From the NCBI RefSeq assembly GCF_003049575.1, contig NZ_PYWI01000014.1:1-64000 (forward strand): a stretch of DNA of 64,000 bases, given 5' to 3'. Numbering within the stretch: position 1 is the stretch's first letter; each line of letters begins with the position of its first letter. Under the pieces are notes generated by a model that had not been told where the DNA came from, did no database searches, and was given only the letters and a program-made list of their open reading frames with translations. Shown here piece after piece: positions 44,462-53,672 of the stretch. Made by a program: the position numbers and the translations under genes. Source of the DNA: Lysinibacillus parviboronicapiens. Its GTDB lineage: Bacteria; Bacillota; Bacilli; Bacillales_A; Planococcaceae.

Positions 44462-44495
44462 AGTAAGTTACTTTAGTGTTAACTTACTGTCTTTT
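44462..44495 (+). terminator. Terminator-like hairpin 30 bases before the chemoreceptor gene
   Basis: AGTAAGTTA (44462-44470) pairs perfectly with TAACTTACT (44480-44488), followed by GTCTTTTT. It lies in the leader of the chemoreceptor, so it may attenuate that gene. No known riboswitch core was recognised upstream. Confidence 0.6.
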
Positions 44496-44524
44496 TGTGT
44501 AAGGAAGAACTTGGAGGGACTTCT

Positions 44525-46219
44525 ATGAAAAAATTGAGTATGCAAAACAAAATGAGCTTGTTATTAGTGGGGATCACCTTATTTGTCCTTATTGCAGTAG
44601 GCCTCGTTAATACAAGCGAAATGAAAACCACATTAGAAGCGGAATACAAGGCTCGTCTTGGCGAAATTTTTGATTTAAGCGTATATAATTTAGATCAAAC
44701 ACTACCTGGTGAATGGCAATTAAAAGATGGGGAGCTTTACAAGGGGGAAGCAAAAATTGCCAACGAGACAGCTTTAGTTGATAAATTAGGAGAGTTATCG
44801 CAAGCAGCGATTACTATTTTCGCTAAAGATACACGTATAAATACAAACGTTATGGTAGATGGTCAACGCGCTGTAGGTACAACTGCCGATTCAAAAGTTG
44901 CAGATGCCGTGTTAACACAAGGAGACGTATACAGTGGAACAGCAGAAGTGGTCGGCAAACCCTATTTAACACAATATGAACCGATAAAAAATGCATATGG
45001 TGAAATAATTGGTATGATATTTGCAGGTGTCCCTACTTCTGAAATAGATGCCGTGGCCCAAAAAATGCTGTTAAAAATGGGGGTCATCGCCTTTATAGCT
45101 GCTGTTATTGCTGTCATTGCCGGCATATTATTTGTGCGTGGTATCGTTAAGCCTTTAAAACGTTTAAACGACCAACTTGAAACAATTTCTGCTGGCAAAG
45201 GTGATTTGACACAACAATTAGTCGTTAATGCGAAAGACGAAATCGGTGATCTTGCCCATTCATTCAATGCCATGCTGGAAACACTGCGAAATATGATGCG
45301 ACATGTCGATGATACAGCCAATCAAGTTTCCGCTTCATCCGCTGAGTTATCTGCTACAGCCGGTTCTACGACAAGTACAACTAAACAATTAACATCCAAC
45401 ATGGCGGAATTAGCGAGTGGTGCAAGCACACAAAAACACAGTGCTAACGAAAATGTCGAAGCCATGCAGGACATTGCAGGTGGTATTCAACTTGTAACAG
45501 AAACAAATAGTGAAGTCTCAACCTATGCATCGGATGCCTTTGACACTGCAAAGCATGGTGAAGAATCTGCTCAGGCAATGCAGATGCAAATGCATGTCAT
45601 GACAACAGCGGTCCAAGAGAGTGCCAATTCTATTGCGGCACTTGACACACATGCCAATAAAATAGGCGAAATTGTAGAGGTCATTCATGCCATAGCTGAC
45701 CAAACCAACCTACTTGCTCTAAATGCCTCAATAGAAGCGGCGCGTGCTGGAGAACATGGCAAGGGCTTTGCCATCGTCGCAGAAGAAGTTCGAAAATTAG
45801 CTGAACAATCTAAAACATCTGCTGCTCAAATTACTGATACTATCCATACCATGCAGCAACTATCCAAAGAAGCAAGCGAACATATGCAACAAAGTGAAAA
45901 GGAAGCCACTTCAACTGTGAAGGTTGTTCATACAACAAGCGTAGCCTTTGAAGACATTACGACAAAAGTTTCACTTGTTACAAATAAAATCCAAGAGGTA
46001 TCTAGTATCGCCGAGGAATTATATGCACGCATCGAACAAGCGAATGCCTCGACACAGATTATGGCTGAAATCGCAGTCGATGCACGTGAGCAGTCAAAAG
46101 AAGTCACACAGATTGCGGAAGCCAACCTCTATTCCATGGAAGACATAAACAACGCGGCAACCCAGCTCACAAAAAATGCAGAAACACTGCAAGATTTAAT
46201 CCATCAGTTTAAATACTAA
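44525..46219 (+). CDS. Methyl-accepting chemotaxis protein with extracellular Cache-like domain
   Basis: 564 residues. TM1 at about 11-28, an extracytoplasmic single-Cache-type sensor (about 30-180, including [20 protein letters not shown]), TM2 at about 185-207, HAMP (about 205-260) and a long signalling domain with the conserved hairpin tip [20 protein letters not shown] near residue 405. It relays ligand binding to CheW/CheA at the membrane. The ligand is unknown; small organic acids are common for this fold. The ATG at 44525 has GGAGGG six bases before it; the longer frame from 44495 lacks an RBS. Monocistronic. Confidence 0.93.
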   Translation: MKKLSMQNKMSLLLVGITLFVLIAVGLVNTSEMKTTLEAEYKARLGEIFDLSVYNLDQTLPGEWQLKDGELYKGEAKIANETALVDKLGELSQAAITIFAKDTRINTNVMVDGQRAVGTTADSKVADAVLTQGDVYSGTAEVVGKPYLTQYEPIKNAYGEIIGMIFAGVPTSEIDAVAQKMLLKMGVIAFIAAVIAVIAGILFVRGIVKPLKRLNDQLETISAGKGDLTQQLVVNAKDEIGDLAHSFNAMLETLRNMMRHVDDTANQVSASSAELSATAGSTTSTTKQLTSNMAELASGASTQKHSANENVEAMQDIAGGIQLVTETNSEVSTYASDAFDTAKHGEESAQAMQMQMHVMTTAVQESANSIAALDTHANKIGEIVEVIHAIADQTNLLALNASIEAARAGEHGKGFAIVAEEVRKLAEQSKTSAAQITDTIHTMQQLSKEASEHMQQSEKEATSTVKVVHTTSVAFEDITTKVSLVTNKIQEVSSIAEELYARIEQANASTQIMAEIAVDAREQSKEVTQIAEANLYSMEDINNAATQLTKNAETLQDLIHQFKY

Positions 46220-46344
46220 CTTCCGTGAACGCGGTATCTTATCAGCGCAAGTCATGGTTGTTTCAGCGACAAATGCAATTCTATCAGTGCAACATGTCGT
46301 TCTAACAACGATTCACTGGGATTCATGTAAAATACTAATTCAGC

Positions 46345-46391
46345 AAAAGATTGTTCATTATCAAGACATTTGATAATGAGCAATCTTTTTT
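46345..46391. terminator. Bidirectional terminator after the chemoreceptor gene
   Basis: AAAAGATTGTTCATTATCAA pairs with the arm TTGATAATGAGCAATCTTTT, one mismatch, around GACAT. The gap 46220-46344 before it contains three loose 21-23 base repeats of the type ATCAGCGCAA/TTCAGCGACAA/ATCAGTGCAA and nothing else. Confidence 0.9.
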
Positions 46392-46445
46392 ACGTAGTCC
46401 ACATTCTTGTTAGGCTATATCTCTGAAATAGGCATCCAGTCCTTT

Positions 46446-47483
46446 TTAGGTTCTCACTTTTTTCACGAACACCTTCACGAAAGGAACAAGGAAAATGGAG
46501 ACAATCAGTAACCTGAATAACTGAAATGCAGTGACAATGGTGACATTGGCATGAACCGAAGCGGCAATAATCCCCATTTGGTCAAGCCCACCCGGTACGA
46601 TACTTAAAAAACCTGTTTGAAAATCAAGCTCGTATAATCTCTTCAAGATAAAAGTTAAACCATAGGCAGTACCGATAAAAATTCCTGCTGATACAAATGC
46701 ATAAAACACATGCTTCTTCGATAAATGTAAATCCTCTTTTTTCAATAAAAGCCCAATATAAATACCAATACATAGCTGCGCCATATGAAGAAGAAACAAT
46801 GGCATTTTTGGGACATCCAGCCCAACTAAATTCAAGCCCATTAATAAAAATACTGGCCCAAGCATATAGCCTGTCGGGATTCTCCCCCTTTGTGCAAGCC
46901 ATCCTGCTAGTCCACAAATAGCAAGCAAGCCTGCTAGTTCCCATGTCCAGCCGCCATCTACAGGCATGATATTCCCACCGGAGCCCGCCACCATTAAGGG
47001 CACAAAGCCAACAATCAGTAGCACACGCAAAACCTGATAAAATGTAATAACGGCAATATCCATATTCCCTTGCTCCTCAGCGAAAGCCACGACTTGTGCC
47101 ATTCCCCCAGGTACGCAGCATGCCAAGGCCGTCGAGAAATCTAAATCTGTACGTCTTGCTACTAAAAAACTTATGGCAAGAAACAACACGATAAAGATTA
47201 CATTCAGCACAATCATACTGCCTAAAAATTGTTTAATATCCTAAACCGCTTCAGGCGTAAAAGCAAAGCCAATGGAATAGCCTGCAACGACTAAACCAAA
47301 ATTGCGAAAATATTTATGCCATTTCAATTGAACGTTTGTAAACAGTTGGACACAAAGCACTGCAGTAATGGCCCCAAGTAACCAAGGCATCGGAATATGT
47401 AAAAATTGAAATAACAGCGCCCCAATATACCCAATACATAACGTAATCAATATTGGCTTCAAAAATTCATACAGACCAAGCAC
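46446..47483 (-). pseudogene. Membrane AbrB-family protein gene interrupted by an in-frame TAG
   Basis: Two open segments in the same frame, 47483-47241 and 47240-46446, together encode a polytopic membrane protein of the AbrB/ammonia-monooxygenase-like duplication family. The first part ends GYSIGFAFTPEAV, then TAG (47241-47243), then DIKQFLGSMIVLNVIF and the second half with ALACCVPGGMAQVVAF and LSIVPGGLDQMGIIAA, the two repeated PGG signatures. No bases are lost, so a single nonsense change explains it. The downstream ATG at 47216 could restart a truncated protein. The GTG at 47483 overlaps its own RBS, leaving the true start unclear. Confidence 0.8.
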
Positions 47484-47730
47484 CCCCTTACGAATGAATA
47501 GCTCTATTATGCAGTGAACGAAATCAATTTACCACTCCACTACCTTTCTAGTCCCTATATGCGTATAAAAGAACCTGTTATGAATTAATTGCAACCTCTT
47601 ATCAAAGAATCTACCCTATCCAAAAATTTCTATGCTACATTTATATTATCCTGATTCGGTTGATGGACGCCATCCGCAAGAGTGCAGGAACAGTTACGTT
47701 TAGATGTAATTGATTGTAAGGGGGCCACCA

Positions 47731-48180
47731 ATGAAAATTCATTTAACGATTAATAATGCGCTAGAAGAAACCGAGATTCATATTCACGCAAAGGAGTACA
47801 ACGAGCAAATTGAAAAACTAATGAAACAATTGCAAGCAGCTCAAACAACAATGCTTGACGGCTATTTGCAGCAGGAAATCCATCTAGTAAAAATTACCGA
47901 TATTTATTCAATTTATGCAGAGGGTGCGAAAGTATTTTTACAGACGGAAGAGCAGGAATTCGAAACCAAGCGCAAATTATATGAACTAGAAACACAGTTA
48001 GCAAAAGACTTTGCCCGTGTTAGTAAATCGACACTCGTCAATATGAACAAAATTGCTTCGATTCAGATGGGCACAATTGGGACCACAGAATTACTTCTCG
48101 ATAATGATGTATCCATTCATGTTAGCCGTAAGTATATAAAAGAATTAAAGCGCCAGTTAGGTATCGGGAGGGATTCATAA
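47731..48180 (+). CDS. LytTR-family DNA-binding transcription regulator
   Basis: 149 residues: a short N-terminal helical region and a C-terminal LytTR domain (about 50-145) with VKITDIYSIYAEGAKVFLQT, FARVSKSTLVNMNKI and SIHVSRKYIKELKR. It lacks a receiver domain, as is usual for LytTR proteins paired with a DUF3021 membrane protein, where the membrane partner restrains the regulator. The ATG at 47731 has AAGGGGG upstream; the frame opens earlier at 47710. The DUF3021 gene starts one base after its stop. Confidence 0.88.
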   Translation: MKIHLTINNALEETEIHIHAKEYNEQIEKLMKQLQAAQTTMLDGYLQQEIHLVKITDIYSIYAEGAKVFLQTEEQEFETKRKLYELETQLAKDFARVSKSTLVNMNKIASIQMGTIGTTELLLDNDVSIHVSRKYIKELKRQLGIGRDS

Positions 48181-48181
48181 C

Positions 48182-48586
48182 ATGAGAATTTTAAGCATGA
48201 TGATTATCGGACTACTCATTTCACTTAGCTCTTCCTACGTCCTCGTGACGATTAGTATTGTGTCTAATAATGCTGTGGTAACAGGACCAGAATTACTAGA
48301 GCAAATTATAATCGCCGCCATACTCGGCATTGTCATTGGCCTACTCTCCCTAATTTTTGAATTAGAGCGTTTATTATTTACTATTCAGCTTGCTCTGCAC
48401 TTTCTTGCTGTAACACTTTGCGTTTTCATAGCAGGCTATTTTGGCCGTTGGTTTGAACATTCGGGCATGTTCTATGTGTTTGTCTCTGAGGTAATCATTT
48501 ACTCCATCGTCTGGTGCATTTTATACGTGCTACAAATAAATGATATTGAAAAAATCAATCAAGAACTACAAAAGAGAAAGCAATAA
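48182..48586 (+). CDS. DUF3021 family membrane protein
   Basis: 134 residues with four membrane segments (about 4-24, 38-60, 68-90, 98-118) and a short charged tail. DUF3021 proteins are nearly always encoded after a LytTR regulator, as here (TAAcATG spacing), and form a membrane-linked regulatory pair. The target genes are not evident in the window. Confidence 0.82.
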   Translation: MRILSMMIIGLLISLSSSYVLVTISIVSNNAVVTGPELLEQIIIAAILGIVIGLLSLIFELERLLFTIQLALHFLAVTLCVFIAGYFGRWFEHSGMFYVFVSEVIIYSIVWCILYVLQINDIEKINQELQKRKQ

Positions 48587-48632
48587 CAATATGGGCTTAT
48601 TACAAAAAATCTGAATATATGCCATATATAAT

Positions 48633-48664
48633 ACACATCGTTTATAGAAACGATGTGTTTATTA
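48633..48664 (+). terminator. Terminator after the LytTR-DUF3021 operon
   Basis: ACACATCGTTT (48633-48643) pairs with AAACGATGTGT (48648-48658) around ATAG, followed by a T-rich tail. Confidence 0.9.
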
Positions 48665-48747
48665 TTGATTTTTAACAAACAATTTGATAAATTATTTATA
48701 AATAAACAAACAATGTAAATAAAAGTTTGTTTTCAGGAGGTTCCACA

Positions 48748-49503
48748 ATGGATGTAAATCAATTATTTTGGCAAGCTTCAATTGATGATATTAAGCAAGG
48801 CTATACAGAAGAACGGACACACTTCACTTGTTTGCTTTGTGGCGAGACAATCGAAAAAGGAATTATATATCCACACGAGGGTGTATTGTATGAGGCTGAA
48901 AAATTTATGCAGCTTCACATAACGGCAACACACCAATCCGTTTTTCATTACCTTAATGGATTAAATAAAAAAATGACAGGCTTAACGGATCATCAAAGTC
49001 ATATTTTGCGCTTATTTTATGAGGGTAAAACCGATCAAGAGATCAAAGAAGAATTGGAAATAGGCAGTGCCACAACTATCCGTCACCATCGTTTTGCATT
49101 AAAAGAAAAAGAACGTCAGGCAAAAACATTTCTTGCAATGATGGAGTTATTAAAAGAGCATGATGAAAAAGTCGATACTTTTGTGCCTATTCACAAAACG
49201 GCAACGATGGTAGATGATCGCTACAATATTACACTTACGGAAGAACAACAGTTACTTGAAAAATTCTTCCCGAGTGGTATCGGCAAAGAGCTTGTCCGCT
49301 TCCCAAAACGTGAAAAGCATAAAATTGTTGTACTTCGAGCAATCACAAAGCTTCTGGATGACTCAAAACACTATACAGAAAAAGAATTAACTGCGGTTAT
49401 TCAACCTATCTATGAGGACTATGTGCAAATACGTCGCTATTTAATCGAGTATGGTTTTATGAATCGTAAAGATGATGGCAGTGCCTATTGGGTAAAAAAA
49501 TAA
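48748..49503 (+). CDS. DUF2087-domain transcription regulator
   Basis: 251 residues. An N-terminal CxxC-containing segment (FTCLLCGETI), a LuxR-like helix-turn-helix (about 90-120: LTDHQSHILRLFYEGKTDQEI then LEIGSATTIRHHRF) and a C-terminal DUF2087 domain (about 170-250: FFPSGIGKELVRFPKREKHK to YLIEYGFMNRKDDGSAYW). Such proteins are small transcription regulators of unknown signal. CAGGAGG lies before the ATG at 48748. The GIY-YIG-like gene follows after 16 bases, and the two often occur together. Confidence 0.8.
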   Translation: MDVNQLFWQASIDDIKQGYTEERTHFTCLLCGETIEKGIIYPHEGVLYEAEKFMQLHITATHQSVFHYLNGLNKKMTGLTDHQSHILRLFYEGKTDQEIKEELEIGSATTIRHHRFALKEKERQAKTFLAMMELLKEHDEKVDTFVPIHKTATMVDDRYNITLTEEQQLLEKFFPSGIGKELVRFPKREKHKIVVLRAITKLLDDSKHYTEKELTAVIQPIYEDYVQIRRYLIEYGFMNRKDDGSAYWVKK

Positions 49504-49519
49504 GAAAGTAGGGTTTAAA

Positions 49520-49876
49520 GTGGATCATAAAAAAGAATTGAAAGAGTCCTATAAAGAAATTGAAATTGAAGCTGGTGTTTTCACGATGACCAATAAACAA
49601 AATGGTAAAGTGTTTGTCAGTAGCTTTAATAATTTAAAACGTTTAAATGGTTTCAAGTTTATGTTAAAAACAAATACACATAATAATAAAGCATTACAGG
49701 CTGACTACAATACATTCGGCATGGAGGCATTCGATATCGAGGTTGTCGCGTATTTAAAGAAAAAACAAGAAGGCTATTTCGATGCCAAGAAAGAACTCGA
49801 AAAGCTTGAGCAAAAATGGCTCGACGAACTACAGCCCTTTGGCGAACAAGGTTATAATTCTCCCAAGAACAAGTAA
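49520..49876 (+). CDS. GIY-YIG-like nuclease family protein (118 aa)
   Basis: 118 residues. The domain layout follows small GIY-YIG proteins: GVFTMTNKQNGKVFVSSFNNL in place of the GIY..YIG pair, then FGMEAFDIEVVAYL and a C-terminal KWLDELQPFGEQGYN. The catalytic tyrosines of GIY-YIG are not present in their standard form, so activity is doubtful. Starts at GTG 49520 in an operon with the DUF2087 regulator. Confidence 0.7.
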   Translation: MDHKKELKESYKEIEIEAGVFTMTNKQNGKVFVSSFNNLKRLNGFKFMLKTNTHNNKALQADYNTFGMEAFDIEVVAYLKKKQEGYFDAKKELEKLEQKWLDELQPFGEQGYNSPKNK

Positions 49877-49914
49877 TACTTGGAATTCCACAAAAAAGTT
49901 AGCAGACTGATGAC

Positions 49915-49958
49915 AAAAGGTATTCGCCATAATCACATTGCGAATACCTTTTGAATTT
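49915..49958 (+). terminator. Terminator after the GIY-YIG-like gene
   Basis: AAAAGGTATTCGC (49915-49927) pairs perfectly with GCGAATACCTTTT (49940-49952), followed by GAATTTTT. Confidence 0.93.
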
Positions 49959-50002
49959 TTATCAACAATACATTATCTCAATCATTTATAGATCTACACT
50001 AG

Positions 50003-50160
50003 TTAATCGGAGCACAGGTGGCGAGTGTAGCTGACGGCATTCGCCTTTCGCTACAGAGCAAAGCTTTCTGCGGGAAAAGCATGTGCTGAAGGCCCTGCCG
50101 AGGACACTGAAGCCATGCCCGCGAAAGACGTCCGCCGTAGCAGAAATCAACGGGTTAATA
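50003..50160. repeat. Bacillaceae-type intergenic repeat (degenerate)
   Basis: It starts GTTAATCGGAGCACAGGTGGCGAG, has a GC-rich centre (TTTCGCTACAGAGCAAAGC, CCCGCGAAAGACGTCCGC) and ends GAAATCAACGGGTTAAT. Its two ends match the repeat at 53335-53545. GC content is clearly above that of the surrounding DNA. It fills the 387-base gap together with two terminators. Confidence 0.6.
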
Positions 50161-50184
50161 TAGATACTTCTCTTTTAAAAGAAA

Positions 50185-50228
50185 AAAAGACTGTCACCAA
50201 ACTCAATTTTGAGTTTGTCCACGGTCTG
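50185..50228 (-). terminator. Terminator of the MmcQ/YjbR gene
   Basis: On the minus strand CAAACTC pairs with GAGTTTG, extended by AGACCGTG with the GACAGTCT arm, and a run of seven T follows. Confidence 0.85.
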
Positions 50229-50263
50229 AGTTAGAGCGATTATGCTGCGTTAAAATAATGTTT

Positions 50264-50623
50264 CTATTGTGCTGTTATTTGTTGTTGAACTTTTTTTGTC
50301 AACTTTGCGAAAACTAAATCATAGGAGTGCTGAATGAGCTGTTCAACTACATCCATCGAGATATCTGAATTCATGTAAATAGAGTTCCAATGTGTTTTAT
50401 TCATGTAATACCCTGGGATAATATCTTCATATGTTTCTCTAAGGTCCTCAGCTCGATTAGGTTCACATTTCAAGGTAAGAACTGGCTTCCCAGTGGCATT
50501 TCCGCCAATCATGGCATACAGCTTATCGCCAATTTGATAACGCTCAGCTTCCCACTCTTCTTTATAATCATGTGTTGTGCCTGCAAGCTTCAAACAATAA
50601 TCATGTATCTTGTCCTTGTCCAT
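50264..50623 (-). CDS. MmcQ/YjbR family protein
   Basis: 119 residues of the MmcQ/YjbR (double-wing) fold: CLKLAGTTHDYKEEWEAERYQIGDKLYAMIG, VLTLKCEPNRAEDLRETY, IIPGYYMNKTHWNSIYM and VEQLIQHSYDLVFAKL. The fold has been linked to DNA binding, but its cellular role is unknown. AAATGGAGCGAA precedes the ATG. Monocistronic. Confidence 0.87.
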   Translation of the reverse strand: MDKDKIHDYCLKLAGTTHDYKEEWEAERYQIGDKLYAMIGGNATGKPVLTLKCEPNRAEDLRETYEDIIPGYYMNKTHWNSIYMNSDISMDVVEQLIQHSYDLVFAKLTKKVQQQITAQ

Positions 50624-50655
50624 ATGATTCGCTCCATTTCAACATTATTAGTATA

Positions 50656-50704
50656 AAAAAACACACGTTCGGTTATAAACATTATAACCAGTAACGTGTG
50701 CCTA
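50656..50704 (-). terminator. Terminator of the YitT-family gene
   Basis: On the minus strand CACACGTTACTGGTTATAA pairs with the arm TTATAACCGAACGTGTG (one internal loop), followed by T6. Confidence 0.88.
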
Positions 50705-50809
50705 AGCAATTGTAATTGTGACTCTTTGTAAGGAACGTTTGGAATCCCTGTCGTGACAAAACACAATCATAGTAGATTAATTTTTTACCAACAAAAACAA
50801 AACAATCCC

Positions 50810-51625
50810 TCACTTTAAGCTACGATCGAACATACCGATGACTTCGGTCGTTTGTAGAATATTGACAAACGCTTTTCCATCTGTTTCTTTAATCATACTT
50901 TTTACTTCTGCAAGCTGGTAGCGCGTAATGACGGTAATTAATACTTTGCGCCCCTCTCCAGAGTAAGCCCCTTTGGCATCAATAATTGTTACACCGCGAG
51001 GAAGCTTCGCTAAAAGCTGTTGCCTTACTTCTTCACCTTTACTAGTGATAATCATTAGCGTTAATTTAATATGACTTGTATGAATTGTGTCTACAACCTT
51101 CCCTGTGGCATAGATGGATACAAGGGTTAGTAAAGCAGCGTCCCAGCTAAAGACAAATCCTGAGATGGCTACAACAACTGCATTCATTCCAGAAAGTAAC
51201 ACACCGAGCGGAAAATCCCGTTTGCGACTTAACAACATTGCTACAATATCAAAACCTCCAGAAGAACCTGAGGCACGAAAAATAATGCCAGAGCCAATAC
51301 CTACAATGACACCGCCAAATAAAGATGCCAGAATTGGCTCTTGTGTTGCTTTATAAATAGGGATAACATATAAGCTTACCGACAATACGACTACCGATAG
51401 AATGGTATATCCTATAAAGCGCTTCCCCAATTTCATAACACCTAAAATTAGCAATGGTAAATTTAATAAAAGGTTCAAAACCCCTGTATTTAAGGGTGTG
51501 ACAATACCAAGCATGATGGCTATCCCACTTAATCCGCCACTCAAAATTTCATGGGGAATTAACAAAAAATTATAAGCAAAGCCTACTATTATGGATGCCA
51601 GCGTAATGATGACAATATTGCGCAT
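50810..51625 (-). CDS. YitT family membrane protein (DUF161/DUF2179)
   Basis: 271 residues. Five or six membrane segments in the first 185 residues (for example LASIIVGFAYNFLLIPHEILSGGLSGIAIML and FGGVIVGIGSGIIFRASGSSGGFD), then a cytoplasmic DUF2179 domain (GKVVDTIHTSHIKLTLMIIT to VNILQTTEVIGMF). Members are widespread in Firmicutes and presumed transporters; the substrate is unknown. ATG start with GGGGGATTATTT upstream. It is monocistronic with its terminator at 50656-50704. Confidence 0.92.
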   Translation of the reverse strand: MRNIVIITLASIIVGFAYNFLLIPHEILSGGLSGIAIMLGIVTPLNTGVLNLLLNLPLLILGVMKLGKRFIGYTILSVVVLSVSLYVIPIYKATQEPILASLFGGVIVGIGSGIIFRASGSSGGFDIVAMLLSRKRDFPLGVLLSGMNAVVVAISGFVFSWDAALLTLVSIYATGKVVDTIHTSHIKLTLMIITSKGEEVRQQLLAKLPRGVTIIDAKGAYSGEGRKVLITVITRYQLAEVKSMIKETDGKAFVNILQTTEVIGMFDRSLK

Positions 51626-51752
51626 AAATAATCCCCCACCATTCTATAACGAACAAGTTTTGATTCATCTTTCCCTTAGAATACCCAACTTATTCGCCTG
51701 AAAAACCTACATCCATCGTTTTCGTGGCATCTAGTGCCCTTATCTAGAATCC

Positions 51753-53069
51753 CTATTTCTTTTGTTCTTCCTTAATCGGCGCTTCCTTTTTTTGTCCCTC
51801 TTTTTCAGCTACCTTATAAATACGTTCCAGCATAGGCGGATGAGTATAGCGGAACCATTTTACGAGCAGCTGTGGATTAACTTCACTTAAGCCAGACTTT
51901 GTTAACTTTTGAAATGCGGTCACCGCGGACGCCTGATCGCCCATTAAGGAAATAGCATACTGATCTGCTCTTGTTTCCTGATATCTTGAAATATAGTTAG
52001 AGAGTGGACTCGATGCAAACAAAAGAATAGAGGTAATGAGTAAAAACAATGGTAATGAATGAATGTCGCTAATTTTATTAATTTTTAATATGTGTCCATA
52101 ACGTGTAATCAGCCATTTCATACATTTCGATGTCAGCCACAGTCCTATTAATGTCAATAAAAGATAACCAGCGATACCAAAATAAATATGCTTCTCTACG
52201 TAATGGCCCATCTCATGTGCCATGATGAACAAAATTTCATTGTCCGACAGTCGGTTTAAGGTCGTATCCCATAAGACAATTCTCGAATTGCTACCTACAC
52301 CCGTCACATATGCGTTTAAAGCATTAGTCTTTTCCGCCATATTGACTTCATATACATGCTCCGCCGGTATTTGGGCTTGTTCAGCAAGCGTTAAGATTTT
52401 TGTCTCTAGCTCTTTATTTTTCAGCGGATAAAAATCATTGTATAACGGATCAATGACAACCGGTTGGATAAACATGACAAAAATCGTAAAGGGGATGGTT
52501 AAAAGCCATGCAAACAACCACCATCTCTTAGTACTCTTCCTGATGAGCCAATACAGTACAGATACAATGAGGAAAGTCATGCCAAAATTCACCCAAAAAT
52601 CAATGACACCGTCTCGCATCCACGAAGAAAAACCTTGTGTACTTATGCCATAGCTTTTACTTAGATAAAAACGATAATATTCGATTGGGTATAATACTAC
52701 ATACAGCACAATCGATAATAAAAACAAATAAGCGGCATTTTGCACAAGTTTCCATTTAGTTTGTGCCGTTGAAACCTTTTCAAAATAGCGTGATAATCCC
52801 ATCAGCAATATAACTAGGTAGACAAGCCATTCAAAAGGTGTAGCCACAAAAAATAGGAAATTTCGTATTTTTGAATATTCACCACTTAAGTATAGTTCTC
52901 GTTCAGACATAAACATCGCTGGGTCCGCAACTGTTCCTTTTAATGCTTGTGGTATTGTGCCACCACCACCATGAAAAATATACCAATACATGCAAAGAAC
53001 ATACACTCCAAATAATAATAGCGCGACAATTCCCATTTTTTTCGCTATGTCATTTCCTCCTTGCTCCAT
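51753..53069 (-). CDS. M48 family (Ste24/CAAX-type) membrane metalloprotease
   Basis: 438 residues with several membrane segments and the zinc motif HEMGH (in ILFIMAHEMGHYVEKHIYFG), followed by the third ligand region (YQETRADQYAISLMG). Organisation matches Ste24/HtpX-like M48A proteases that degrade or process membrane proteins. The start is unclear: ATG 53069 has little RBS, while a strong AAGGAGG at codons 3-5 points to an in-frame ATA (codon 8) seven bases downstream, not a standard start. The next ATG (codon 12) is rather far. Confidence 0.88.
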   Translation of the reverse strand: MEQGGNDIAKKMGIVALLLFGVYVLCMYWYIFHGGGGTIPQALKGTVADPAMFMSERELYLSGEYSKIRNFLFFVATPFEWLVYLVILLMGLSRYFEKVSTAQTKWKLVQNAAYLFLLSIVLYVVLYPIEYYRFYLSKSYGISTQGFSSWMRDGVIDFWVNFGMTFLIVSVLYWLIRKSTKRWWLFAWLLTIPFTIFVMFIQPVVIDPLYNDFYPLKNKELETKILTLAEQAQIPAEHVYEVNMAEKTNALNAYVTGVGSNSRIVLWDTTLNRLSDNEILFIMAHEMGHYVEKHIYFGIAGYLLLTLIGLWLTSKCMKWLITRYGHILKINKISDIHSLPLFLLITSILLFASSPLSNYISRYQETRADQYAISLMGDQASAVTAFQKLTKSGLSEVNPQLLVKWFRYTHPPMLERIYKVAEKEGQKKEAPIKEEQKK

Positions 53070-53334
53070 GCTAAGTTCGTCCTATAGTAAGTGTAAGCTA
53101 AATCAAAAAAGTTAGAACAAATTTTTCGGTGTTTTTATTTCATCTCATAACCATGCCACAATTTTATTACTAGCAATGTTTCTCTTTACGACATCACATC
53201 TATTATGCTCAAGTAATAGTTTTACATAAATAGCTTCTGGCAGATTGGAAATAATAGACCACGGTTTATAATCTATTTTTAAGTGCTAAAAAATATGTTC
53301 AATGATAGCAGTCTCTTACTGAGACCTAAAACCA

Positions 53335-53545
53335 ACGGCATCGAATGGTTATCCCTCAAGAATTTTTGCAGGTTAGGAGCACAATAGGCGATACAAGCTG
53401 AGTGGCGTAAAAGGCGCGGCGCGTTTGCAGGAACAGCACGTGTGGAAAATCCAAGTTGTGGTGACCCACCGCAAAATTAGTTAACGCTGTGCCGGCCAAA
53501 AGGGAGCGCCTACAACGAAAATCAACGGTTACTTGCTATTTATGC
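53335..53545. repeat. Bacillaceae-type intergenic repeat (degenerate)
   Basis: A GC-richer segment with GTTAGGAGCACAATAGGCGATAC near the left and GAAAATCAACGGTTACTTGC at the right, corresponding to the two ends of the 50003-50160 copy. It occupies part of the 603-base gap 53070-53672, which otherwise holds AT-rich sequence without recognisable features and the terminator below. Confidence 0.55.
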
Positions 53546-53547
53546 TA

Positions 53548-53596
53548 AAAAAAGACTGTAGGCAAACTCAAATTTCTTTGAGTGTCTACAGTCAGG
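53548..53596 (-). terminator. Terminator of the CYTH-like gene/ABC operon
   Basis: On the minus strand GACTGTAGACACTCA pairs with the arm TGAGTTTGCCTACAGTC (small bulges), followed by a T-run. Confidence 0.8.
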
Positions 53597-53672
53597 GAAG
53601 CTTTTATAATGCATAAAAAATCATTTTGTTAAAGCGCATTTACAGACGCCCATTGAGAAGGGTTTCCTTGTA

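Noticed and set aside
47586..47600. Operator copy upstream of the LytTR gene
   Set aside because: Only ATGAATTAAT is shared, there is no nTAAAA tail, and it is far from the island.
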